A stretch of 64,000 nucleotides of DNA from Ningiella ruwaisensis (GTDB lineage Bacteria > Pseudomonadota > Gammaproteobacteria > Enterobacterales > Alteromonadaceae): assembly GCF_004798935.1 (NCBI RefSeq), contig NZ_RAHT01000002.1:590424-654423 (forward strand). The letters run 5' to 3'. Positions within the stretch are counted from its first letter, which is position 1. Every line of letters starts with the position of its first letter. Under the pieces are notes generated by a model. The model was not told where the DNA came from. It made no database searches and saw nothing but the letters and a program-made list of their open reading frames with translations. Made by a program: the position numbers and the translations under genes. Positions 28,200-38,246 of this stretch are shown here, piece after piece.

Positions 28200-29096
28200 C
28201 TATTGTGGATTAGGCATCGCTTCGACTAAGGAATTCGGTGCAGTACTGCCAATATTGGGTTTATCGTGAGTCAAGCTTGAGGGTAAAAGGTCAAAGTCAG
28301 CTTGAGTATTGGCAGCCAAGTGGGGGTTTAGCCTAAATTTCTCAGTCTCGTTAAGGTATTCGCTTGCAGTAACGATTTCAATGTCGTCTGGCAAGTTTTG
28401 CATTTTCTGTTTTAAAAATTCGTAAGTGACTGGATAGGGATGGGCAATACCCACTGCTTTACCATACTTGCGAGCGATGCGAAGCAAGCGATTAAATTGC
28501 TTTTCTAAAAACGCAAAATCCTGCTCATGATCTAAAAAGATATGTCGGGTTGCGACTTTCACCGAGTTTTCTTCTGCAATGCTTGCCGCTTTGCTGTAAC
28601 GAGTGGTTTTACTATCGATAAAAAACATATTGTTGTTCGCAAGCACTGCCATCACAGATTCCATTGGCAACGTCATTTGCGTTAATTTACTTCCCATATG
28701 ATTATTCACACCCACTGCATGCGGAACGGTAGCTAGCGCACTTAACAAGGCATTTTGAAGCTCTTGCGGGTACATATTCGATAACAAAGGACCTCTTCCG
28801 AGATTCTTGGGCTTTAATGACTCCATCGGCATATGAAGCATCACTTCCCGGTTTTGCTCTGCAGCCAAAAATGAGAATTCGGTCGAATATTCGGTGTGTG
28901 GCAATATGGCGAAGGTTATGGTTTTAGGTAAATCAAACACAGCCCGATCCGATGGCTTTGCGCCAACATCGTCTATAATCAATGTAATTTTTGCTTTTTG
29001 CTGAGACAAAGCTATGTCGCTTTCATTTGCAATACAAACAAAAGTCCCAAGTAACCCCAAGCAAGCAACTAGCAATCTATAATAATGTTTAAACAC
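28200..29096 (-). CDS. Divergent polysaccharide deacetylase, YibQ family
   Basis: 298 residues with an N-terminal signal peptide or anchor (about 1-23) and a divergent polysaccharide-deacetylase (YibQ) domain. Hallmarks are ITLIIDDVGAKPSD, FAILPHTEYS, LHMPMES, NNHMGSKLT, FFIDSKTT and GIAHPYP. The family acts in the periplasm, often beside murein-hydrolase genes; its substrate is not established. GTG start. Confidence 0.88.
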   Translation of the reverse strand: MFKHYYRLLVACLGLLGTFVCIANESDIALSQQKAKITLIIDDVGAKPSDRAVFDLPKTITFAILPHTEYSTEFSFLAAEQNREVMLHMPMESLKPKNLGRGPLLSNMYPQELQNALLSALATVPHAVGVNNHMGSKLTQMTLPMESVMAVLANNNMFFIDSKTTRYSKAASIAEENSVKVATRHIFLDHEQDFAFLEKQFNRLLRIARKYGKAVGIAHPYPVTYEFLKQKMQNLPDDIEIVTASEYLNETEKFRLNPHLAANTQADFDLLPSSLTHDKPNIGSTAPNSLVEAMPNPQ

Positions 29097-29427
29097 GTTT
29101 TATATTTTTTATGACACGTCCAACTCGGTTTTGCCCAACTGAACAAAGCGTGTCGTGTTATAGCGCGTCAAAAGATTAACGGAAATTATTCGATTTAGCA
29201 AAGCTTTGCAAAATCTACACCTATTTGATTTAGATTTTTTATCGGCAGAATGTCGGTAAGTTGAAGTTAATTAAGAACTAGAAAAGAGGAATAGGCCTCA
29301 AAGCTATTGGCCTGTCGAAGTAATGGCTGATAATCTCCAACTAAATCAGGTGCTTCACTAATGCTAGCCTGGTTCTAACTGACATATCCACACATTCGCT
29401 TTGATTGATAAATCTCATCGTGAATTG
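29097..29427. other. Intergenic region with a 24-base near-palindrome
   Basis: No gene seen. At 29192-29215 there is a 24-base palindrome built from GATTT, GCAAAGCTTTGC and AAATC, with one mismatched pair. It lies about 100 bases upstream of the YibQ gene and could be an operator. The remainder is unassigned. Confidence 0.45.
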
Positions 29428-30312
29428 CTAACTGAAGGTGCGCGTTTTTGCCTTATCGATTGCATCATCAATGGATTCGTTCAACCCGCATACGTGCGCA
29501 CCAACGGTGAGCTTAAAGCCAGCTCGCTGAAACTGTTTTAAAATAGCAACAACTCGCCCGGTAAGAAATTTATTATCTGCATTCAAAAGCAACAGGCTGA
29601 AGGTATCGCCGCTCAATTTACATAAAATATCTTCTTCCCGCTTTAATGAAATTAAACCATCCTTTGCGCACTGGAGAGAAAAATCACGATCCGCATGTTC
29701 AGCAGGAAACCTCTTTAAATCAATCATGATAATGGAGATAGGTAATCCCGAATGAAAAGCGCGTTCTTTTTGCAGCTTTAAAATTTCCACAAAATCTTGT
29801 GCATTAGGCAAGCCTAAATCCCTTTCTGCTCTTTCGTGAGCCATATAATCGTGAAGTTTGGCTTTAAGCTGAAAGATTTCCTGATCTCGCTGCAACAAAC
29901 TTTCGACAATAATGACGAAGCTTTCAATAACAGAGGCTTGATTTCTGATCTCATCGGGCTTCTGCTTAGGGTCGATTGCACACAGTGTTCCCATAAGCTC
30001 ACCCTTATCGTTTTTTAAAGGAAAGCCCACGTAAGCCTGAATATTTAGTTGTTGGGTGATGGGCGCGTTCGCAAATGCTTCTACTTCAGCAATATTGGGA
30101 ACAATGTTTGGCCCTTGCTGCGTAACCATTCGATTACACACGGTGTTGTTCCATTCAAGCACGTCATTTTCTTTGACCCCATAAGCGTTATGCGTGGTTG
30201 ATAGCAGTATCCAGTCGTTATCGACTACTCGAGTGACCATCCACAAGTCTAAATCGACTTCGAGTTTGAGTAATGTAAGTACATGATTAAGCGCCTGCCT
30301 TAATTCTATCAA
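29428..30312 (-). CDS. GAF domain protein with degenerate GGDEF domain
   Basis: 294 residues: N-terminal GAF sensor (about 10-145, with YVGFPLKNDKGELMGTLCAID), a short coiled linker, then a GGDEF-like fold (about 160-290). The signature loop reads KLSGDTFSLLL, so the first Gly and the key acidic residues are replaced, and the substrate-binding DxxxFKxxND segment is degenerate (DLKRFPAEHADRDF). Diguanylate cyclase activity is therefore not expected; a sensory or c-di-GMP/GTP-binding role is possible. TTG start with AGGAG five bases upstream. Confidence 0.85.
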   Translation of the reverse strand: MIELRQALNHVLTLLKLEVDLDLWMVTRVVDNDWILLSTTHNAYGVKENDVLEWNNTVCNRMVTQQGPNIVPNIAEVEAFANAPITQQLNIQAYVGFPLKNDKGELMGTLCAIDPKQKPDEIRNQASVIESFVIIVESLLQRDQEIFQLKAKLHDYMAHERAERDLGLPNAQDFVEILKLQKERAFHSGLPISIIMIDLKRFPAEHADRDFSLQCAKDGLISLKREEDILCKLSGDTFSLLLLNADNKFLTGRVVAILKQFQRAGFKLTVGAHVCGLNESIDDAIDKAKTRTFS

Positions 30313-30417
30313 GCTAACTCCTAGTATATTTAAATGTAGTTACCTCCTCCCTGAGGGTAGTGTTTGCTTACAACGATTGTTATTAAGTTAAACTGGATTG
30401 TAGAAGAAATTCAGGCC

Positions 30418-31542
30418 TTATGCTCGCAGTCTTTTTACAATTTCTTCTAAATATGATTTTGCGCATCCAAAGTTAATTCTAAAAAAATCAGGCTCGCCAA
30501 AATCGCGTCCTGGAGATGGCCCCACTTTGCGAGATTCACACCATTTTTGAGTGTCGTCCACATTTAACTCGCTTGCGTCGACCCAGAGTAAAAATGTAGC
30601 TTCCGGCGCGAGGCAAGATAGACCATCAATTTGGTTGATTTGTTCAACGAGATAATCACGGTTTTTGCGTAAATAACTTAACTGTGCCTGATGCCATTTA
30701 TCGCATTTGGTAAATGCTGCTTGTGTGGCCTCCAGGCCAAGTACTGTCACCCAAGGCACAATACCTGCCCCTGCCTGCACAAATTCACTTCTTAAGCGTG
30801 TGTTAGGGATAATGGCAAAAGAGGTTCCCAAACCAGCTACATTAAAAGTCTTGCTCGCGGCCATCAGGGTGACGCTATTATCCATTAACTGTGGATGTTT
30901 TGACGCTGGAAGATGGGGTAAGTCGTCCAATATCAGATCGCAGTGGATTTCATCACTACACACGGTCACATTGTGTTTGTTGCAAATTTCAGCCACTTTA
31001 TCCAATTCATCCTGACGCATCACGCTTCCTGCTGGATTCATAGGATTACACATAATAAAAAGTGATGCCTGAGGGTTAGCAGCGTGTCGCTCAAGTGCCT
31101 CAAAATCGAGCGTCCACCGGCCATCTACTTTTATAGTAGGTACACACATCTGCGCACGCATATTTATTTCGGGGCAGGCAAGTAAAGGCGGATAGTTAGG
31201 CGTTTGCACGATAATACCTTCACCATTTTGCGAAAAAGCGCGAGTTGCCATATTAAATGCAGGCACCACGCCAGGCGTCCACACCACCCAACTTGGCGAG
31301 ATGTCCCAGTCGTAGCGTTTTTTACACCAATTTACAATAGCATCAATAGCAGGACGATGATGTTTAGGAAGAGTATAACCCAGTAAGCCGTGGTCAACGC
31401 GTGCTGTGAGCGACTCCAGAATAGGCTCTGCACATCTAAACTCAGTATCAGCAATCCAACAGGGCAATATATCGGTATTTTTATATTTTTCCCATTTATA
31501 GGCAAATGTACTGCTACGGTCAGGTCGTGCGTCAAAGTTCAT
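30418..31542 (-). CDS. PatB/MalY-type PLP-dependent C-S lyase / aminotransferase
   Basis: 374-residue fold-type I PLP enzyme of the MalY/PatB family, usually cystathionine beta-lyases. N-terminal ADTEF (family variant of ADMDF), FIMCNPMNPAGSV, the Asp-containing VCSDEIHCDL, and the PLP lysine in AASKTFNVAGL are all present. Likely role: beta-elimination of sulfur amino acids. A MalY-like regulatory role cannot be assessed. Single gene. Confidence 0.9.
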   Translation of the reverse strand: MNFDARPDRSSTFAYKWEKYKNTDILPCWIADTEFRCAEPILESLTARVDHGLLGYTLPKHHRPAIDAIVNWCKKRYDWDISPSWVVWTPGVVPAFNMATRAFSQNGEGIIVQTPNYPPLLACPEINMRAQMCVPTIKVDGRWTLDFEALERHAANPQASLFIMCNPMNPAGSVMRQDELDKVAEICNKHNVTVCSDEIHCDLILDDLPHLPASKHPQLMDNSVTLMAASKTFNVAGLGTSFAIIPNTRLRSEFVQAGAGIVPWVTVLGLEATQAAFTKCDKWHQAQLSYLRKNRDYLVEQINQIDGLSCLAPEATFLLWVDASELNVDDTQKWCESRKVGPSPGRDFGEPDFFRINFGCAKSYLEEIVKRLRA

Positions 31543-31708
31543 GGTATTTAAAAGTGAGTAGGTAATTTGTATTTATGTTAACACTTTAGGCAGTCAGATA
31601 AAGTGGTGAATGAAAGACTTTCTATCAAGAGTTTTGATGCAAAAACTCTACAGCCCGATAATATTGTTTTACAATACATCATGAGCGACCCAATTTTACA
31701 GGTGCATT

Positions 31709-32497
31709 ATTAATTTATCAGTTTTTATTACCGGTTACGCTAGCGGCCTAGGTAAAGCGCTTGCCGAACATTACCTAGCGAAAGGCGCAAGCTTGCTCTT
31801 GCTTGACATAAAACCTGATGCAGAATTGCAAAATCAGCTCAAGCAACGTGCCAGCATGCAGCAAAAAATCGAATTTATCCATGTAGACATATGCGAACCG
31901 GTAACTCTCAAACAGCAGGTAGATTTCGCCATTCGGCGATTTGGTCAATTGGACTTATGTATTCATTGCGCCGGTATACTGGTCTCCAAACCTTTTTTAC
32001 AGATTGACCATTTTGAATTTCAGCGCCAAATTGATGTGAATTTAGTCGGAACGCGTAATATGGTCGCAGCTTTGGTGCCTCATCTAGAAAACGGTGGGCA
32101 ACTTGCATTGGTCGCATCGATGGCGGGTTTAACCGGTGTATATGGCTATTCAGCTTACAGTGCATCTAAGTATGGTGTGATTGGTCTGGGACGCGCCCTG
32201 CAATTAGAGCTAAAACCTTTAGGTATAGATGTAAGTATCATTTGCCCGCCAACCATAGACACGCCAATGGTACAAGAAGAAGCGAAAAAAATTCATCCCG
32301 CGACAAAAGCACTGAAAGATATAGCAGGAACACTTAATGTTGATGAAGCGTGCCAGCAAATTATGCATGGCCTGGAAAAAAGAAAGTCGCTAATAATTCC
32401 CGGGAAAAAAGCGAAGTTTGTCTACTATTCTGAGCGCTTTGCTCCGGCTTTCCTCGTCAAGCGGGTCAGCGAATACCTTATAAAAAATAAAGGTTAA
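31709..32497 (+). CDS. Short-chain dehydrogenase/reductase with apparent ATT start
   Basis: Classical SDR of about 262 residues: cofactor loop TGYASGLG, Asp of LLLLDI (NAD preference), CAG segment IHCAGIL, and the active site Ser plus YSAYSASKYGVIGL with Tyr and Lys. The first canonical start (TTG 31793) lies after the cofactor loop and would remove it. The open frame continues upstream to a stop at 31682-31684 with no ATG, GTG or TTG. ATT 31709, giving MNLSVFITGYASG and preceded by CAGGTG, is the best candidate. A GTG at 31702 is out of frame by one base, so a frameshift is the alternative. Confidence 0.8.
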   Translation: MNLSVFITGYASGLGKALAEHYLAKGASLLLLDIKPDAELQNQLKQRASMQQKIEFIHVDICEPVTLKQQVDFAIRRFGQLDLCIHCAGILVSKPFLQIDHFEFQRQIDVNLVGTRNMVAALVPHLENGGQLALVASMAGLTGVYGYSAYSASKYGVIGLGRALQLELKPLGIDVSIICPPTIDTPMVQEEAKKIHPATKALKDIAGTLNVDEACQQIMHGLEKRKSLIIPGKKAKFVYYSERFAPAFLVKRVSEYLIKNKG

Positions 32498-32523
32498 AAA
32501 AACGGCTTTCATATTGAAAGCCG
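32496..32523 (-). terminator. Rho-independent terminator of typA
   Basis: CGGCTTTC (32503-32510) pairs with GAAAGCCG (32516-32523) around a 5-base loop. On the minus strand the hairpin is followed by seven U (plus-strand A-run 32496-32502). Confidence 0.85.
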
Positions 32524-32555
32524 CTGCTAATCATTTAACTTCTTTTTGCAAGCAA

Positions 32556-34391
32556 TTAAGCTTCTTTCGCTTTTGAGCGGGACGCGCGTTTACGGTCGTT
32601 TTCAGTCAATAGCTTTTTGCGAATACGAATGCTCTTGGGCGTCACTTCTACTAACTCATCATCATCAATAAACTCAAGCGCCTGCTCTAAAGACATTCTT
32701 ACTGGCGGTACCAAGGTTTGCGCCTCATCCGTGCCCGAGGCGCGAACGTTAGTTAACTGTTTACCTTTAAGTGCGTTGACTGTAAGGTCATTATCACGGC
32801 TGTGAATACCGATAATCATGCCTTCGTAAACTTCAACGCCGTGTCCAATGAAAAGTCGGCCACGCTCTTGCAGGTTAAATAGCGCGTTAGTTAGTGCCTT
32901 ACCTGGTGCATTCGCAATTAGAACACCATTTTTACGCTGACCGATATTGCCGCCCTTGTGTGGACCATAATGATCGAAGGTATGATAAAGCAAGCCTGAG
33001 CCTGAGGTAAGCGTCATAAATTCGGTCTGAAAGCCAATTAAACCACGACTTGGAATGGTAAAATCCATACGGACACGACCACGTCCATCTGGCGACATGT
33101 TGGTCAATTCGGCTTTACGCAGACCCAGTTGTTCCATTATCGAGCCCTGATGTTCATCTTCACAATCTATGGTAAGCGTTTCAAAGGGCTCCATTAACTG
33201 ACCATTTTCTTCCTTGAGAATAACTTCAGGACGAGACACTGCTAATTCGTAACCTTCACGACGCATATTTTCAATCAAAATGCCCAAATGCAGTTCACCG
33301 CGGCCTGACACTCTAAACTTATCCGGGTCATCTGTCTCTTCTACACGCAATGCCACATTGTGTATAAGCTCGTTTTGAAGACGCTCTAAAATGTTTCGCG
33401 ACGTAACAAACTTGCCTTCTTTACCTGAAAAAGGAGACGTATTGACCTGAAAGGTCATGGTAACCGTGGGTTCATCAACCGATAGCGGTGGCAATGGCTC
33501 TACTGCGTTCACGTCACAAACCGTATCGGAGATTTTAAGTTCGCCTAATCCGGTAATCGCAACAATATCACCTGCAGAGGCTTCATCAACATCATGACGC
33601 TCAAGTCCTAAATAGCCAAGCACTTTACCGATTTTACCATTGCGCTTACCGCCTTTCGCCATTGCAACAGTGACTTGCTGATTGACCTTAACTTTGCCGC
33701 GTTTAATGCGTCCGACACCAATAACGCCAACGTAACTGTTGTAATCCAGTTGCGAAATTTGCATCTGAAATGGGCCTTCAGCGTCTGCATCGGGTGGAGC
33801 AACCTGTTTAACGATGGTTTCAAACAGTGGCGTCATATCGTCACTTGGCGTATCGGCATCTAATGAGGCCCAACCATTTAGTGCTGATGCATAAACTACC
33901 TGGAAATCTAACTGATCATCGGTCGCACCGAGATTATCAAACAAATCAAACACCTGATCCATTACCCAGTCTGGTCTAGCACCCGGCTTATCAATTTTAT
34001 TAATGACAACAATTGGCTTTAAACCTTGCGCAAATGCTTTTTGCGTTACAAAGCGTGTTTGCGGCATCGGCCCTTCTTGCGCATCAACCAGCAACAAAAC
34101 GGAGTCGGCCATAGACATTACTCGCTCAACCTCACCACCAAAATCGGCGTGTCCCGGTGTGTCTACAATATTAATGCGATAGTCATTCCAATTGATGGCA
34201 GTGTTTTTAGCTAGTATGGTAATGCCACGCTCTTTTTCGATATCGTTGGAATCCATTACGCGTTCTTCTGCATCACCTCTACTTTGGAGGGTACCGGATT
34301 GCTGAAGCAGTTTATCAACAAGTGTCGTCTTTCCGTGGTCAACGTGGGCAATAATGGCAATATTTCGAAGGTTAGCAATAGAAGCTGGCAT
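32556..34391 (-). CDS. typA: Ribosome-associated translational GTPase TypA/BipA
   Basis: 611-residue translational GTPase that binds the 70S/50S ribosome and aids assembly and stress adaptation. G motifs: [14 protein letters not shown] (G1), [10 protein letters not shown] (G2), [15 protein letters not shown] (G3), [11 protein letters not shown] (G4). The EF-G-like domains and BipA-specific C-terminus follow, ending in a basic tail ([21 protein letters not shown] region). Length agrees with E. coli (607). Divergent from glnA, as in many gammaproteobacteria. Confidence 0.97.
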   Translation of the reverse strand: MPASIANLRNIAIIAHVDHGKTTLVDKLLQQSGTLQSRGDAEERVMDSNDIEKERGITILAKNTAINWNDYRINIVDTPGHADFGGEVERVMSMADSVLLLVDAQEGPMPQTRFVTQKAFAQGLKPIVVINKIDKPGARPDWVMDQVFDLFDNLGATDDQLDFQVVYASALNGWASLDADTPSDDMTPLFETIVKQVAPPDADAEGPFQMQISQLDYNSYVGVIGVGRIKRGKVKVNQQVTVAMAKGGKRNGKIGKVLGYLGLERHDVDEASAGDIVAITGLGELKISDTVCDVNAVEPLPPLSVDEPTVTMTFQVNTSPFSGKEGKFVTSRNILERLQNELIHNVALRVEETDDPDKFRVSGRGELHLGILIENMRREGYELAVSRPEVILKEENGQLMEPFETLTIDCEDEHQGSIMEQLGLRKAELTNMSPDGRGRVRMDFTIPSRGLIGFQTEFMTLTSGSGLLYHTFDHYGPHKGGNIGQRKNGVLIANAPGKALTNALFNLQERGRLFIGHGVEVYEGMIIGIHSRDNDLTVNALKGKQLTNVRASGTDEAQTLVPPVRMSLEQALEFIDDDELVEVTPKSIRIRKKLLTENDRKRASRSKAKEA

Positions 34392-34675
34392 GATTTTCTC
34401 TCAAACAAAACGCATCATTAACAATATTAAGGCGCTAAAAAGTATGCTTAACGCGCTGATGCGGAACAATTGGCGGCGGATTGTACAGGTTTATACAAAG
34501 CGGTGCTAATTAAATCGCAAATAATCCCGCAAAAAGGATAAAAACTGTCATGAAACATCGCGTTATTTTGCGTATACGCACAATTTCTTTCCTATGCCAC
34601 CATTTTCCATGCCTCCGTTAAATTTATGAATGCCTCTTGCACTGCACCAAAATAGCATTTTAGTATATTTACAAC
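34392..34675. other. typA/glnA divergent intergenic region, distal part
   Basis: Part of a 554-base gap. It should include the typA promoter. TGCACCAAAATAGCA at 34643-34657 looks like half of an NtrC site. No gene is seen. Confidence 0.45.
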
Positions 34676-34690
34676 GCACCATGATAGTGC
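34676..34690. promoter_or_regulatory. NtrC-binding site upstream of glnA
   Basis: GCACCATGATAGTGC matches the NtrC dyad GCACY-n5-GGTGC closely. It lies about 100 bases upstream of the candidate sigma-54 promoters, a typical enhancer distance. Confidence 0.65.
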
Positions 34691-34763
34691 ATTTTAAGCA
34701 TGATTTATTATTGCTTACCGAAGTTTATACTGATTTTTCATGAACTTATTTTTCGATAGCAGA

Positions 34764-34779
34764 TGGCATGAATATGGCT
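34764..34779 (+). promoter_or_regulatory. Candidate sigma-54 promoter 1 of glnA
   Basis: TGGCATGAATATGGCT carries the invariant GG and GC with 10 bases between them, plus the TGGCA -24 element. The -12 element (TGGC) is off consensus by one base. Confidence 0.45.
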
Positions 34780-34784
34780 TATGA

Positions 34785-34800
34785 TGGGTATTGCATTGCA
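34785..34800 (+). promoter_or_regulatory. Candidate sigma-54 promoter 2 of glnA
   Basis: TGGGTATTGCATTGCA has GG and GC at the right spacing and a perfect TTGCA -12 element. The -24 element is weaker. It lies about 145 bases upstream of the glnA ATG. Confidence 0.5.
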
Positions 34801-34945
34801 TTTTCACTGCGTGTCGCACAGCCATTGCATGATTGGTTATGCAACTTGGTGCTTTATCGCTTACTAAAATCGAAAAAGCACCAGCTAAAACAATGGAACA
34901 CCACAACAACGTGATCCGCACAACAAATTTTACTTGGAGGACAAT

Positions 34946-36355
34946 ATGTCAATTGAGTCGGCATTAGAACTTATTAAAGAAAGCGAAGCTAAATTTGTCG
35001 ATCTTCGTTTTACGGATACGAAAGGAAAAGAGCAGCATGTCTCTGTTCCAACCCATCAAATCGACGAAGAGTTTTTTGAAGAAGGCAAAATGTTCGACGG
35101 TTCTTCTATTGCTGGCTGGAAAGGCATAAACGAATCTGACATGATTCTTATGCCAGACGCATCTACCGCTGTAGTAGACCCATTTGCAGAAGAAACACAA
35201 GTAAACATTCGCTGCGACATTGTTGAACCATCAACTTTACAGGGCTACTCACGCGATCCTCGCTCTATTGCTCGCCGGGCAGAGGAATATCTTAAATCTA
35301 CCGGTATCGGCGACACTGCTTATTTCGGTCCAGAGCCAGAGTTTTTCTTATTTGACGATGTGAAATTCCATACAGACATGGCCGGTTCTTACTACGCCAT
35401 TGATTCAGAAGAAGCAAAGTGGAATTCAGGTGCCGATTATGAAGGTGGTAATATGGCACACCGTCCGGGTGTAAAAGGCGGTTACTTCCCTGTTCCACCT
35501 GTTGATAGTGCGCACGATATTCGTGCTGCAATGTGCATGGTAATGGAAGAAATGGGTCTTACTGTTGAGGCACATCACCACGAGGTTGCCACCGCAGGTC
35601 AAAACGAAATTGCATGTCTTTTCAACTCTATTGTTCCTAAAGCTGACGAAATTCAAATTTACAAATACGTTATTCATAACGTCGCTCATGCTTACGGTAA
35701 ATCAGCTACCTTTATGCCTAAGCCATTAGTGGGTGATAACGGCTCAGGTATGCACGTACACCAGTCAATCAGTAAAGACGGAAAGAACGTATTTGCCGGA
35801 GATAAGTACGCGGGACTTTCAGAGGAAGCGCTATACTACATTGGCGGTATCATTAAACACGCCCGCGCTATTAATGCATTCACCAACGCATCCACAAACA
35901 GCTATAAGCGTTTGGTTCCTGGATTTGAAGCGCCAGTTATGTTGGCCTACTCTGCCCGCAACCGAAGTGCATCAATTCGAATTCCTTACGTTACAACCGA
36001 TAAGGCAAGACGTATCGAAGTACGTTTCCCTGACCCAACTGCCAATCCATATCTTGCGTTTACTGCAATGTTGATGGCGGGTATTGATGGTATTCAGAAC
36101 AAAATCCATCCTGGCGATTCAATGGATAAAGACTTGTACGACTTACCTGCAGAAGAAGCAAAGAATATTCCAACCGTAGCAAGTTCTCTTGAAATGGCGC
36201 TTGCAGCACTTGATGAAGACCGCGCTTTCTTAACCGCAGGCGGTGTAATGAGTGATGAAATGATTGACGCATACATTGAGCTTAAAGCAGCCGAAGTCGA
36301 GAAATTAAACATGACAACTCACCCGGTTGAGTTTGATATGTACTATAGTGTTTAA
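34946..36355 (+). CDS. glnA: Type I glutamine synthetase
   Basis: ATP-dependent amidation of glutamate to glutamine; a dodecamer in the cytoplasm. 469 residues from ATG 34946, which has TTGGAGG 5 bases upstream; an in-frame TTG 12 bases earlier is not needed. [11 protein letters not shown], the latch/metal regions [12 protein letters not shown] and [13 protein letters not shown], and NRSASIRIP are present. The adenylylation Tyr lies in MDKDLYDLP, so GlnE control is expected. NtrC and sigma-54 sites upstream, and glnL-glnG downstream, show nitrogen control. Confidence 0.98.
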   Translation: MSIESALELIKESEAKFVDLRFTDTKGKEQHVSVPTHQIDEEFFEEGKMFDGSSIAGWKGINESDMILMPDASTAVVDPFAEETQVNIRCDIVEPSTLQGYSRDPRSIARRAEEYLKSTGIGDTAYFGPEPEFFLFDDVKFHTDMAGSYYAIDSEEAKWNSGADYEGGNMAHRPGVKGGYFPVPPVDSAHDIRAAMCMVMEEMGLTVEAHHHEVATAGQNEIACLFNSIVPKADEIQIYKYVIHNVAHAYGKSATFMPKPLVGDNGSGMHVHQSISKDGKNVFAGDKYAGLSEEALYYIGGIIKHARAINAFTNASTNSYKRLVPGFEAPVMLAYSARNRSASIRIPYVTTDKARRIEVRFPDPTANPYLAFTAMLMAGIDGIQNKIHPGDSMDKDLYDLPAEEAKNIPTVASSLEMALAALDEDRAFLTAGGVMSDEMIDAYIELKAAEVEKLNMTTHPVEFDMYYSV

Positions 36356-36387
36356 AACCGCTCAAACAGCCATTTAAGGCACAAACG

Positions 36388-36418
36388 AAAGCTCGCACAT
36401 TTGATGCGGGCTTTTTTT
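36388..36418 (+). terminator. Rho-independent terminator of glnA
   Basis: AAAGCTCGCA (36388-36397) pairs, with one mismatch, with TGCGGGCTTT (36404-36413); T residues continue to 36418. It separates glnA from the DUF4124-glnL-glnG genes. Confidence 0.8.
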
Positions 36419-36476
36419 ATTCTTTTTTTTTAATATAGATGAAGTAAACTGCCGATAATGCTTTTGGAGGTGCAGT

Positions 36477-37010
36477 ATGCGCAGTGTGATCACATGGTTC
36501 TTCTTAATATCGCTAGTGTTTGTCTTGCCCAATGTTGGTGCGCAAACCAAAATTTATAAAGTTGTTAACGAAGACGGCAGTATTTCGTTTTCGGATACAC
36601 CTATGCCCGGAGCAGAAGAAATAGAGCTTAAAGGCGCTGTTAATACCATGCAGTCAATGAATGCAAATCAAAGGCCCCCTGCCGCTCAGGCACAAGATAA
36701 AACTGAACAAGAGACCTATACCTTAAGCATTTTGTCTCCCCAACCTGAAGCAACCATTCGAGACAATAATGGAAACGTACGCATTGCTTCTGCTATTCAG
36801 CCTCAAATTGAGGGTAGCTACATTCTTAATTTTGCCGGTGAAGAATATAGCTCGAAAAGCGGTGCATTTGCGTTAACGGGCATCAATCGCGGCGCGCATC
36901 AATATAGTGTCGAATTTTTGAATAACTCGGGCAAGGTAATTGCATCGTCAGATACAAGAACACTGTATTTGCATCAGGCGTCTGCGATTCTTGGGCCAGC
37001 TAATAATTAA
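36477..37010 (+). CDS. DUF4124-domain envelope protein
   Basis: 177 residues with a Sec signal peptide (about 1-22, VGAQ cleavage region) followed by the DUF4124 motif TKIYKVVNEDGSISFSDTP and a Gln-rich linker, then a beta-rich C-terminal half. The function of the family is unknown. GGAGGTG precedes the ATG. A DUF4124 gene between glnA and glnLG is common in related bacteria. Confidence 0.85.
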   Translation: MRSVITWFFLISLVFVLPNVGAQTKIYKVVNEDGSISFSDTPMPGAEEIELKGAVNTMQSMNANQRPPAAQAQDKTEQETYTLSILSPQPEATIRDNNGNVRIASAIQPQIEGSYILNFAGEEYSSKSGAFALTGINRGAHQYSVEFLNNSGKVIASSDTRTLYLHQASAILGPANN

Positions 37011-37097
37011 AAGTTTTGTTTAACAGCGTCTTAGCTTCAAAATCAATTAATTAGCCAGAAAGCGTTTTCTATCCCAGCTTGCGACATTATGATGCTT

Positions 37098-37114
37098 TGC
37101 ACTACTATAGTGCA
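37098..37114. promoter_or_regulatory. Perfect NtrC-type palindrome upstream of glnL
   Basis: TGCACTA-CTA-TAGTGCA is a perfect 17-base dyad of the NtrC class, 22 bases before the glnL start. The position suits autorepression of a glnL promoter by NtrC, as known in enteric bacteria. Confidence 0.65.
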
Positions 37115-37136
37115 TTAACTTAAAAGTAATGGCCTC

Positions 37137-38246
37137 ATGTCGTCAAACGCGATTTTTAATGAATCAGAAAATTCGAAACATACCGTTGATCAGCTGATCC
37201 ACACAATGAAGACAGCTGTGATGGTATTAAACGATTCAATGCACGTTGAGTTTATCAATGACTCGGGACTTAGCTTATTTGAAACTGGTTTAAATCAACT
37301 TAAAGAGCGCTCGCTCTCCGATTACCTGCTTTCAGACAGTTTCAATCAAGAGCGCTTTAAAAATGCATTTGAGAAGGGCGAAGAATTTACAGAGTCCGAG
37401 CTTCAATTGTGTTTCAAAGATGGTCGAAGCGTCATGGTAGATTTGCATGCCACCTTACTCAACCATGACGATAGACGACAACTTCTGGTCGAAATTCTTC
37501 CCATAGATAAGCAACGTAAGATATCTCAGGAGACACAGCAATATGCACAACAAATGGCAGCTCGTGAGTTAATAAGGGGCTTAGCGCATGAGATAAAAAA
37601 TCCGCTTGGAGGCATCAGGGGCGCAGCACAATTGCTTGGAAAAGAGCTAAGCGATCCAGCGCATAATGAATTTACTCAAATGATTATCGATCAGGCGGAT
37701 CGTCTTCGAGCCTTAGTTGATCGTTTACTGGGACCCAATTCTCTGCCACAAAAACGCATGTGTAATTTGCACGAAATTATCGAAAAGGTACGCTCTGTAA
37801 TAACCGCAGATGTTAATTATGCGATTGCCGTCGAACGTGATTATGACCCCTCTATCCCTGATATTTATGCCGACCCTGATATGCTTCAACAAGCACTACT
37901 GAACATCGCCCGAAATGCCAACCAGGCGCTCAAAGCGGCCAAAGTGGAACATCCAGTCATCGGTTTCAGAACACGTGTTGAACGGCAGTGTGTCATCAAA
38001 GGCAAGCGACATAGTTTGTGCGCACTGATTAGCATTATTGACAATGGACCTGGGGTACCAAAGGAATTAAGAGACACCCTCTTTTATCCAATGGTAACAA
38101 GCAAACGCAAAGGTTCAGGCTTGGGCCTTTCTATTGCGCAAACATTAGCTGATCATCATCAAGGCAAAATTGATGTAGAAAGCTTTCCTGGTTACACAGA
38201 ATTTACCCTGCATATCCCTATTTTTACGAAGGAAGATCATCAATGA
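37137..38246 (+). CDS. glnL: Nitrogen-regulation sensor kinase NtrB (GlnL)
   Basis: Cytoplasmic histidine kinase/phosphatase that, with PII, sets NtrC phosphorylation. 369 residues: N-terminal PAS (about 15-130), H-box GLAHEIKNPLGGIRGAAQLL with the phospho-His, N-box NIARNANQAL, G1 IDNGPGVP and G2 KGSGLGLSIAQTL. No membrane helix. Its stop overlaps the glnG start by 4 bases (ATGA). Confidence 0.96.
   Translation: MSSNAIFNESENSKHTVDQLIHTMKTAVMVLNDSMHVEFINDSGLSLFETGLNQLKERSLSDYLLSDSFNQERFKNAFEKGEEFTESELQLCFKDGRSVMVDLHATLLNHDDRRQLLVEILPIDKQRKISQETQQYAQQMAARELIRGLAHEIKNPLGGIRGAAQLLGKELSDPAHNEFTQMIIDQADRLRALVDRLLGPNSLPQKRMCNLHEIIEKVRSVITADVNYAIAVERDYDPSIPDIYADPDMLQQALLNIARNANQALKAAKVEHPVIGFRTRVERQCVIKGKRHSLCALISIIDNGPGVPKELRDTLFYPMVTSKRKGSGLGLSIAQTLADHHQGKIDVESFPGYTEFTLHIPIFTKEDHQ

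Noticed and set aside
31793..32497. SDR starting at TTG 31793
   Set aside because: It would delete the TGxxxGxG cofactor loop, which is clearly encoded in the same frame just upstream.
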